DNA of 64,000 nt from Topomyia yanbarensis. Its lineage: Eukaryota; Arthropoda; Insecta; Diptera; Culicidae. Below, piece after piece: positions 55,501 through 64,000 of the stretch. The notes below the pieces were generated by a model. That model did not search any database. It worked only from the letters and a program-made list of their open reading frames with translations, and was not told the DNA's origin. The translations under genes and the position numbers were made by a program. How positions within the stretch are numbered: position 1 is the first letter of the stretch; every line of letters begins with the position of its first letter. The stretch is taken from assembly GCF_030247195.1 (NCBI RefSeq), contig NC_080672.1:11842001-11906000 (forward strand), read 5' to 3'.

Positions 55501-55640
55501 CGACTCTAAAGCTACATGGGGATGTCACATTTAGGTACTTCCGCTAAAGAATCGATTTTGGGAACTCTCACATCGACTGCTCATTCGATGCGATAGCTTG
55601 AACCCATTGGTGATTGCAAATTGCGAAAGGCAATTGGCAT
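52540..55640 (+). pseudogene. I-like LINE copy 3, heavily decayed and internally deleted
   Basis: It follows the order of copy 1. Gag remnants come first (LQQVKILEY near 52660; PGRLFIPRVMHCSNCKQLGQTTTY at about 52800). ORF2 follows: VLQWN near 53530, LDREDSYGG (53645), MTILNTGEMTRI (53925), then the best stretch at 54260-54570 (LEKRMKNLMKAKKRSYWRRF, STLWGTARRMRNRN, EYSNRWIFEFAKK). Scattered reverse transcriptase pieces end near 55620. It has many stops, frameshifts and deletions. It diverges clearly more from copy 1 than copy 2 does, so this is an older insertion. Confidence 0.85.
54702..54868. repeat. Perfect 58-bp inverted duplication inside LINE copy 3
   Basis: 54702-54759 (GACAAATGGAGGTCATCGCA ... 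GTCCACAACTC) is exactly repeated in reverse at 54811-54868, with a 51-bp loop whose last part is itself a small hairpin (ATCCGAAA-CGAC-TTTCGGAT). The normal LINE order continues on both sides. The surrounding copy is strongly mutated, so perfect arms mean a recent inverted duplication, for example by template switching. Confidence 0.9.
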
Positions 55641-56328
55641 GGCAGCATCAGAGTAACAACAATTTTCCGAAATATTGACACTCAAAACGCCTCAGCGATT
55701 GCAGGCTGGAAATCACTACAACCAAGGGTGCATATTCGTTACAATGATCAACCAACCAACGACAATGTCAATTATATAATGTATCCCACTTCCTACATAT
55801 TCCCCCCATTACAGACGAGCAGGCCGCCCCTAAATACGGTTTTCCCTTTCCTCACTAACACATGCAATATACTTTAAAAAAAAATGCAGAAACGGCCTCG
55901 TTAAGCTACTGCAATTTGGCCTAAATAAACGTATTTAGTTTATGTAAGGTCTTGTGTCCTTATGCACAAAAACTTGTCTAAAATTGCTTCTTTTTGGAAA
56001 TCTTGCACAAACATTTTAATCATCAACGATTGAGGAATAAAATAAATTGAAAAGCACGGCGTAATACGTAAGTTGGAATCTACAGTCAATATTTCTTCAA
56101 TTACTGAAATTAATCTGTGATAAAACAGTAATTGTGTTATATTCTCTCCTGACAAACGTACAAATAAAATGTCGTTCTTACGTAGCCATTATCGACGGTG
56201 TGCAATTTTCTCATTGATATACTAATTATTTGGAGATGTGAGAGTATAAATTCATTCTAGTACAATAGTTTTCAATAAAGTAAAGAGCAGGTATAGAACA
56301 ATCCACTTGAAAGAAAAAAGTAGATAAA
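55641..56328. other. LINE-like 3' tail and flank
   Basis: Immediately after the copy 3 remnant the sequence changes to CCAACCAACGACAATGTCAA and ends TTTGGCCTAAATAAACG with a short A run (55870-55930). This looks like the 3' end of a different non-LTR element, not that of the I-like family (which ends AAATAAACGAAATG). The rest, to 56328, has no recognised feature. Confidence 0.45.
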
Positions 56329-56338
56329 CCTTAAAGAA

Positions 56339-56999
56339 GATTATACCCCATTTGGCATAAAGTCATTTGGCATAAGGTCGTTTGGCATAAGGTCATTAGG
56401 CATAAAAGTCATTTGGCATAAAGTTATTTGGCATAACGGTCATTTGGCATAATGGCCATTTGGCATAAAAGTCATTTGGCATAAAGGCCATTTAGCATAA
56501 TGGTTATTTGGCATAATCACTGCACTGAAACGAATACTTTAGACGGAATATTTTTCACAAAATCAAAAAAAATCACTATAAATAAATTAAAAAAAGACTT
56601 GCCGCCGCCTAATGTGGCTACGCCACATCGCTTTCCTTCCGTACTGTCCGACTTCGCTGCCGCTCAGTCGAACTTAAACTAGCTATAGCCCCTATGTTTG
56701 AGTAAACGAGTGGATTACAGGTTTGCTTGCAAAGTTCTTGCGCTTCCGACACTATAAATAAATTAAAAAAAACTTGCCGCCGCCTAATGTGGCTACGCCA
56801 CCTCGCATTTCTACCCGTGTTTATGCCAAATCACCCTTATGCCAAATGACTATTATGCCAAACGCACGTTATGCCAAATGGCCATTATGCCAAATGGCCA
56901 TTATGCCAGTTGACTTTATGCCAAATGACTTTTATACCAATCGACTGTATGTCAAACGGGCTTATGCCAAATGGCTTTATGCCAAATGGCCTGACACCC
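56339..56999. mobile_element. Foldback transposable element D (short, TTTGGCATAA-type arms)
   Basis: A 661-bp element between the 8-bp direct repeats TTAAAGAA (56331-56338 and 57000-57007). Ends: GATTATACCCCATTTGGC on the left; the right end read inward is GGGTGTCAGGCCATTTGGC. Each arm has about ten ATTTGGCATAA units. The core holds the shared module CGCCGCCTAATGTGGCTACG twice (56608 and 56780), GTCCGACTTCGCTGCCGC, CTAGCTATAGCCCCTATGTT and GGTTTGCTTGCAAAG, but no tandem 119-bp array. It is the compact version of element A. Confidence 0.85.
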
Positions 57000-57007
57000 T
57001 TAAAGAA

Positions 57008-58175
57008 TACTGCTTAATCAAAGAAAAATGGAAGAAAACTGATATATCAGGTGTTTTATATTCATATATGAATATGAAACTCCTGTTTTCTACTTTTGAT
57101 CTTTTGTTCGTTATTTATTAATAATCAAAAAATGATTTTTCTTTCGAAAATTCAAATTTTACAAAATGGTCTATTTCGGCCGCCTACATAACTTTCTAGA
57201 ACACCAGAAATCGTTTGAAGCGCAATAAAAGAAATTGTGGTGAAATAACTGTTTTTCACAAGCGACACCCTAGATATCGAAAACCCAAAGTTTCCGAAAG
57301 AAAAAAAAAACAAGAAAACCAGCCTCCGACCACTACTTGTATCGACCGCTTGCGGTGCTGTTCTGTATCCGAAAGCTGTTCGCGAAAATGATCCTATTCC
57401 GCCTCGACGTTAAAGCAATAGTTTTGAAGCAATAAAAAACCCCCCTTTTTGCTCCTTGGGACCACAGATGCTATATGGGATTTCGCCAGGGGCGAAGATT
57501 AGAATCGGGTTTCAATTTGCTTTAAATTTCGCTATTTATAAAAGTCGTTCGAACTTATTCAAATTAAGGTAATAATAGCGAATATTCGTTGACATGTATT
57601 CCTGCAGCACTTACAATCATTACTATCGAATATTCTAATGCTCAATCATAAAAACTATATATTTTTCCCAGCGATTGAAATTCATCACTCCTTTTTTTAG
57701 TTTTCAGGAAAATGGGTGCTCTACAGGTATGACTATTTACGATTAAAAATACGCTTCGAAATATCATTGTTTAAATTAATGCAGTTTGCATATTGTAATC
57801 GTCTTAGCTTGTTTTTCAATATTTATCCAAAAAAAAGTTCAGATCGTAAAGCAGATAGAAGGGAGCAGGGGCGAAAATTGGGGTGGGGGCAAAGAATGAT
57901 ATTTCTACCCTATATGACAGAGTTTAGTGCTGATGAAAAACGGCGTGTTACAGATGCGAATAGAGGGTAAAAGTTTGGTATCTAGATGATACTCTGGAAA
58001 CTAATCGGATCACGAGAGGAATAAGTTCATTGGGATTTTTTAGTGAGAAGAAGACGAGTTGGTGTTTTTGAACATCAAAACTCAGTAACGTCGAGCTGTA
58101 GAATACTATACTTGCTTCTGGCATCCGTCTTCGCAAGGTATTGTATTGGGCAAAAGAAACAATGCTACAATTGCT
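57008..58175. other. No gene recognised; one 100-bp LINE fragment
   Basis: At 57313-57411 a fragment equivalent to copy 1 positions about 7615-7712 (reverse transcriptase, AGCCTCCGACCACTACTTGT) lies directly after a run of A. The remainder shows no exon or transposon end. Confidence 0.5.
57313..57411 (+). pseudogene. Short fragment of I-like LINE ORF2
   Basis: About 99 bp matching ORF2 of copy 1 (AAACCAGCCTCCGACCAC, then ...GCTGTTCGCGAAAATGAT and CCTATTCCGCCTCGAC). It is cut off on both sides and preceded by an A run. The fragment overlaps the same ORF2 segment that is inversely duplicated in copy 3. Confidence 0.7.
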
Positions 58176-60511
58176 GCACGGAAAAAAAATCCGTTCATAA
58201 ATTTATGAACAGGAGGTCATGATTTCGTGAACTGAACGATTTACGAAAACCGTGAATAACAAACCTCGTATTCATGAAACTATTTGATTTTTCAAAAAAC
58301 TATTTCGTCCCGAATATCCACATATTACATTGGAATGTTTGGTTGGGTTACTGTTATTGTTCCCTGGACATGTTCAGTTTTTGTTGTGATTCTTGCTCAT
58401 GATTTAGGAATACACAGCCGATAGTCAAACGTTGTTCATGATTTCCAGAGCTTATTCGCGATCCTTGTGATATCTCATCACGTTACCATACTATTTTATT
58501 CATGAGTTTTCTATCGGATTTTCCTGTCAGATCAGCGGGATTAAAATTGAGGATTTCAGGATCTTAGTCGCTATTTTCGTAATTTACATTCACGTTATCG
58601 TGATATTTTAGTCATGAGTAGAGTGATTCATGTTCATGTATTCAGGATCCCAGTTACGATTTTAGATATTTTTGTCACGAGATGTGTGATTTGTGTTCAT
58701 GATTGCAGGGTCTTAGATACAATTGTCGTAATTTCTGTTCATGTTATCGCGATATTTTATTTTAGAACTTACTCTCAAAGAGTAATGTAGCTAATGTTCA
58801 TGATATGAGCAGTTTTATCATGGACTGATTCGCGATATGTTGTCCTGTGACCTATATCACGCACACTATTTGTGGTTCGTTTTTTGTCCGGATATCACAA
58901 TGAATCTTATCAAATGAATAACAATTTTTGAGATCCTAATAGTTTTTTTTTATATCTACTGCTAGTACCTATTACTGGTCGCTAGCAGTAGAGCATTTCA
59001 TGAAAAGGTGCATGGAACAAAAATGATTCCACGAATAACACTACAAATTTTGTGAAAGAGTTCACGTAAAAATTTGATTAGGGACATCTTCTAAATATCA
59101 CCAGCGAGCAAAACAGATTGTAGATGATGTACTAGAAATCATGAACCAGTTCACGAGTACATGAATATTTCTACGTTGTGTGAACTATTTCACGAGCAGG
59201 GATATTGGAGCGTAACTAATATATCAGGAATCATGAACCAGTTCACGAATACACGAATAATATTTCTAGGTTTCGTGAACTATTTCACGAAATTCCATTG
59301 TGACTAATTTGTTAGGACTCATGAACCAGTTCACGAAGACTGAACAATACTTTATGATTTCGTGAACTATTTCACAAAAAAGTAAGTTGGTAAGTTGTGA
59401 CTACTATACTACACACAGAAAAAAATATTGGTAAAAGTAAGTGTTCTTAGCAAGAAACAACCAACGCCTACTGTCAGATTGAAAGTAAAACTTTTAAATT
59501 AATCAAGAATAATAATCAAGATATCCTTTTAAGCTAATGAAGTTGGTAATCAAAATAAACGTTTTGTTTTCAAACTAAGAAAATGCGTTGGTTGATTTTT
59601 GCTAAGAGTGCAAAACTCTTATTTTTGCTAAAAAAAATTTTCTGTGTGTAGGTATCAGTTCACAAATACATGAAGAATATTTCATGATTTTGTGAACTAT
59701 TTCAGGAGCACAGATATTAAATCGTAACTAATATATTAGGAATCATGAACCAGTTCACGAGGACGTAAATAATATTACTAAATTTCGTGAATTATTTAAC
59801 GAGCACGGATATTGGATGTTAGGAATCATCAACCAGTTCACGAATACATGAATAATATTTTATGATTTCGTGAACTATTTCACAAAAACGAGAGGTAAGT
59901 TTTGATATTATACTAGGTATGATGAAGTAATTCATAAATACATGAATTACTTCACGAGCATGGATATTGGATCATAACTAGTATATTAGGAATAAAAAAC
60001 CAGTTCACGAATACGGGAATATTATTTGATGATTTTGTGAATTATTTCACGAGCACGGATGTTGGATCATGACTAATTTATTAGAAATTTTTAATTAGTT
60101 CACGAGGATTCATGGATTCATGAACAAAATTCCGAATTTCGTGAAATAGTTCACGAGAAAATAACCAGAATATTTTGATTTTGTGAACTAATGTTTCTAT
60201 ATCTATGAACAACATTATGAGTCAATGTTTGGTTTTATGAATAATGTCCATAAAGTTGTGAACTAGTTCGCGTACCGAAAATCAAATTAGAAATAGTTTG
60301 GCGGAAACCGTGACTGATGTTCACACAACAAGAACAGATATTCCCACTTATAAATGCGTTATGTGGGCGTTACTGAAGGGAAATTGAACATAATTATAAA
60401 ACACATCATTTTTGTTCATGGTCCTGTTTTTATAACTTAAAAAAAGTGTTTGTTCTAGAGTTCATAGCACTTCATTGACGATTTTGGGAACAATTTGTTT
60501 CCCGTGTGCAT
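58176..60511. repeat. Satellite-like element of GTGAACTATTTCACGA units
   Basis: A core, roughly ATCATGAACCAGTTCACGAA ... TTTCGTGAACTATTTCACGA, recurs with a period of about 85-93 bp (near 59138, 59231, 59317, then 59738, 59828, 59920, 59990, 60085), diverged and interrupted by a MITE. The left part (58200-59000) has looser TTCATGATTT-type units. Possible ends are TGCACGGAAAAAAAATCCG (58176) and, inverted at 60511, TGCACACGGGAAACAAATTG, suggesting a bounded non-coding transposon of 2.3 kb rather than a simple satellite. No coding sequence was found. Confidence 0.6.
59409..59651. mobile_element. MITE inserted in the repeat element
   Basis: A 243-bp insertion with ends CTACACACAGAAAAAAAT and, inverted, CTACACACAGAAAATTTTTT. 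The interior also mirrors itself (TTGGTAAAAGTAAG / CTTATTTTTGCTAA). It interrupts the GTGAAC repeat series, which resumes immediately afterwards. The target duplication is not clear. Confidence 0.65.
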
Positions 60512-60983
60512 TCAACTCATAGCTGCAGTAAGTTGTCTACACAGATATGGAGAGAAATTCAAGACAAAAATCTCTTCCTTGATCTAGTCCGAGACCTCAG
60601 TCCGAATTTAGATAGTATATTGTAAGTAATTTTGTAAGTTCTAAGTAATTTTTCTTACAGATAAAAAATGAGAAGGTTTTATGCCTACGGGAGGAGCAGC
60701 TTAAAAGGAGCAACACTCCCGCGTTCCTTACTTCATAAAAAACATAATTTCCAAATTCAGATTGTTATTACTGTGAATCATAGCATTCCATAGTAGCATC
60801 ATATATTAAATCGAACTACATTATATTACAAATCCTACCTGGGCAGGGGCTGGGGCATCAGAGTATCATACGAATTGAGGACTGGACGAGGGAACGTGGG
60901 TAGCCGGCCTAAGTCACTTGAAGAAAACTTCAGAAGGTTCGATAGGAGTTTGACTCACCCTTCTCAAAACAAACCATCAAGTG
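60512..60983. other. No gene recognised
   Basis: Short spacer between two repeat elements; no supported feature. Confidence 0.4.
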
Positions 60984-60991
60984 GGTTAAGC

Positions 60992-63134
60992 GATTGTATA
61001 CTATTCCCCCGAAAATCATTCACCAGAAAGCCATTCCCCAGAATACCATCCCCCAGAAAATACTATTGCCCAGAAAGTCATTTCCCAGAATGTCCCATTA
61101 CCACAGAATTCCATCCCCCAGAATGCACCATTTCCCAGAAAGTCATTCCCCAGAAAAGCTTTGTTTTTTTATTCATTTGACCTTTTTAACTTACTACAGG
61201 CGTGATTCGCTGGTTGGTCACTTTTGAACTGGACCGCTTTTTGGTTGGACCTCTGCTAGTTGGACCATTGTCCAACTAAAAAGCATCTTAATGTCAAACT
61301 CACCTTGACAATCAAACTGAAAATAATTAGAGATGTGAACAGAAGCATTTACACTATTAACGTCTTCTCTGGATAGTTTTGGAACGTCTGTCAGTCGGTC
61401 CAACTAACGAATCAAATTCGTTAGTTGGACATAGGCTGTGGCCCAACCAACGAATCACGACTGTACTCGGTCCCACTTCCATCAAACGATATTCTTCGCT
61501 TTCGATTCGTGCACATTCCACGCAAAATAAAATACTGAAGTGTTTTCCCCAGAAAGAACTATTGTCCAGGAAAGATGTAGAACAAATTGCAGAATCTAAT
61601 ACAGATGTGTTTTGAGAGACATTGGGCAACAATCATTGGAAGCGGTAGCGCCCCATCCTAGGATTCAAAAGAATGAAACAGTGTTATGTAAGTAAGATTA
61701 TATGGTGAAACCAAAACTTTGTGCATTATCGAAGTAATTGAAGTGATGTGGTGTTAAGTTGCTGAGGATGAGCTGCCGAAAACCATGGCTCCTCGCAAGT
61801 AAGCCAGTTATCCATTCGCTTACCCGATTTACTCAAACATAGGAAATGATTCCTTCTTTCAAACATGAGCAGTTCGTTGAATCTTCATGAAAATGACTCT
61901 TTATGTCTGCCCAGTTCACACTTGAAGAATTGTCCCAACTTTTGAGCAAGTCTATCCTGTTCGGCATAAAGTCTTTTGGCACAACATCGTCTGACGAGAC
62001 ATTATATGGTAGTTGGCCATTTGACCTAACAGTCGTGTAGCATAAGCACAGACAAACAGACATAACACTACGATTAACTCCTTAAAAATGTCGATCCGTC
62101 AAACACTATACACGCTTCTAATCACTCATTTACAAATTAGTTAACCCTCAGACCAAGGAACTTTTTTACTAGTGGTCTATCTCGTATACTTGTGCATATA
62201 TCAGTGGCGCCATATATTGATTACAATCGTAAATGCTATCACTGTCCCAACCAGAAATATATTCAAAATGACCGCTAACATTGGCGAAGAATTGTTTTCG
62301 AGTATTATGTCTGTTAGTGTGTGGTATAAGTACCATTTGGCATAAGGTATGAAAATACTTTCGAATGTATTTCGGGTAGATCGCACATTTGCGTACGAAA
62401 CAATTCGAATGCCAAAGAAAGATAAATCTCGACAAATATATGATTACGACGTTAAAGCCAACTGTCAAAATTCACTTTCAGCGGAAATTCTGGACAAACC
62501 CTTACTCTCCAACCATAGATGTTGGTAGTAAACAAAAGAGAAAAGTTTGCTTTTTCGTTAAACGCTGTGAACTGTGCTGTCATATGTTTGTCGAGAAATG
62601 CTCTAAAAACACACCAAACCGTTTGTCAAAATGAGCATTCATTTCAATTTTAATATAGATTCAGGGAAAGTTCAAAAGAAGGAATTAACACCCATGTTTG
62701 AATAAATCGGTCAGACGAAAATATGAAAAATTTGCGTGCAAGAGTTGTTTGGCATACAAAATCAGAAAACTGCTCATGATTGAAAGAAGGAACCAATCCC
62801 TATGGTCGAGTAAACCGGTTATACGAGTGGATAACGCAGGTTTGCTTGCGAGAGGCAGCCACATTCAGCGGCATGACCTCAGCAGCTCCACACCGCATCA
62901 GTTCCTTGAATTAGGTAATGAGCAAACCTTAGGTTCCACCACAAAAAAAATGATTACGAACATTAACTTTTCTGAGGAATGGGGCATTCTGAGGTATGAT
63001 TTTCTGGGGAATGGAGCATTCTGGATAATGACTTTCTAGGGAATGGTACATTCTGGGCAATGTCTTTCTGGGGAACGGTACCTTCTGGGGGATGGAATGC
63101 TGGGGATTGACTTTCTGGGGAACGGTATACAACC
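60992..63134. mobile_element. Foldback transposable element C (TTCCCCAGAA-type arms)
   Basis: A 2143-bp element between the 8-bp direct repeats GGTTAAGC (60984-60991 and 63135-63142). Ends: GATTGTATACTATTCCCCCG on the left; the right end read inward is GGTTGTATACCGTTCCCCAG. Left array (61002-61157) and right array (62970-63124) consist of ATTCCCCAGAAAGTC-like units. The interior has two diverged copies of the shared 119-bp module (61800-61890: TACTCAAACATAGG, CCTTCTTTCAAACATGAGCA; 62695-62850: CATGTTTGAATAAATCGGTC, AACTGCTCATGATTGAAAG). TTTGGCATAA-type remnants are present at about 61961 and 62334. A TA-flanked MITE is nested at 61197-61463. Confidence 0.85.
61197..61463. mobile_element. MITE with TA duplication (CAGTCGTGATTCG-type ends), copy 2
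   Basis: A 267-bp element between TA at 61195-61196 and 61464-61465. Left end CAGGCGTGATTCGCTGGTTG; the right end read inward is CAGTCGTGATTCGTTGGTTG. It has the same interior as copy 1 at 44539-44784 but inverted (TTAGTTGGACATAGGCTGTG against CACAGTCTCTGTCCAACTAA). It sits inside foldback element C, just after its left array, and so is younger than that element. Confidence 0.8.
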
Positions 63135-63142
63135 GGTTAAGC

Positions 63143-64000
63143 ACGTATAGTGAAATTGTTTACCTTGTGATTGGATACTATAGTTGGAAGGAACTCTTTT
63201 ATCCAGCAGAATGCGCGTAATTGTCCCTGGTTACGGTTCCGCCAAACCCCCTCTTTTCCCTTCAAAAACAACAATAAGGCGAAGGTTGCACGATAAACAA
63301 TTTCGGAACTACTATAAGTCGACCAGCATACACTGGAAAAACCTTGAGCTGATGGTGGCTTAAAACAACATTACATGAATATGAAACTTCTGTTTTTGTC
63401 ACCTCTTACGAAAAGTGAGTAAAGACCCAGTGAATAATTGGATCATGAATTGACCAAAGGGTCGAAGTCGCAATGATATCGAATCGAGAAAAATAGCTTT
63501 GAAAATTCGCTTCAGAAAATTAAATCGTATTTTAACAGTCTATGCATACTGCGCTTTCAAATGTATTGAAACACTTTGAAACATTACTAGTTTTCGGAAG
63601 CATAACTAAAATGTTTTATATAATAACGTTTTCGTTGATAAAATTGAAGAAAAAAAAAATATTTCGCCAAGTGTTGTTATGAAATGTTGATTAGGCCATT
63701 TTCGAGTCATCCTCTTGCTTTGACGACTCTCAATTTCGCCCTGCAGTGTCGCCAGAAAACAAATTTGTTATTCCCCCGGGGCGTAACAAGCATTTGGTTT
63801 TGGTTTAGGGCGTTTCTGTTTACGGACCTTGTAAACAATGATGCTGTTAATTTCGCCCGTGTACACTACCTTAGAAATGCAGATGCGTAACCCGCCTGGC
63901 GGTTTGTTTACAGTTGAAAGTAGGATCCGCCGTTTTGTTTTTAATTGATTTTCATGAAACGTGAAATATTTATAAATGAGCTTTTATATTCTTTATGAAG
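63143..64000. other. No gene recognised
   Basis: No exon or transposon end could be supported. Open frames such as 63684-63890 have no family resemblance. Confidence 0.4.

Overview
The window looks like insect genomic DNA, most likely from a culicine (Aedes-type) mosquito. Three things point there: a few short-intron insect genes, one gene with a roughly 12 kb intron, and a very high load of non-LTR retrotransposons (I-, RTE- and R1-like), MITEs, foldback elements and a tRNA-derived SINE. The species is an inference; no ribosomal or mitochondrial marker is present.

Host genes. HDHD2-like phosphatase (593-1500, +, 3 exons) is convergent with a MYST histone acetyltransferase of the MOF/KAT8 type (1681-3222, -, 2 exons). 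A small array of histone H3-derived pseudogenes, several still carrying the histone 3' stem-loop, lies at 15.8-19.4 kb (-). A possible small secreted protein (20897-21794, +) is weakly supported. An LRRC28-like leucine-rich-repeat gene is at 22504-23755 (-, 3 exons). A large low-complexity protein (33005-48934, -, at least 6 exons, 5' end not found) ends in a CaaX prenylation box and has six tandem 32-33-residue repeats.

Mobile DNA by region. 3.5-11.8 kb: a decayed LINE is split by a nearly intact 6.16 kb I-clade-like LINE (4524-10682) with a perfect 13-bp target duplication. 25.2-26.9 kb: a 5'-truncated copy of that family (-), itself carrying a MITE. 26.9-31.3 kb: a decayed R1-clade-like element (-). 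38.6-40.5 kb: a 5'-truncated RTE-like LINE with an open RT frame and 12-bp target duplication, sitting in a long inverted repeat. 45.5 kb: a complete tRNA-derived SINE with target duplication; an older copy is at 32.2 kb. 46.4-47.3 kb: a LINE endonuclease relic. 52.5-55.6 kb: a strongly decayed third copy of the I-like family, with a perfect 58-bp inverted duplication inside it. 58.2-60.5 kb: a 2.3 kb element made of CGTGAAC/GTTCACG-type repeats.

The most unusual structure is a set of four foldback elements (35894-37797, 49372-51604, 56339-56999, 60992-63134). Each is flanked by an 8-9 bp direct repeat, and each starts with an 11-nt leader followed by a subterminal array of short units of form RTT-N6-AA. 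The array unit differs between elements (GTTTGGCATAA/ATTTGGCATAA, ATTCGCCCGAA, ATTCCCCAGAA), yet all share the same internal module of about 119 bp. This looks like one foldback superfamily whose outer arrays have been exchanged or homogenised in both arms together.
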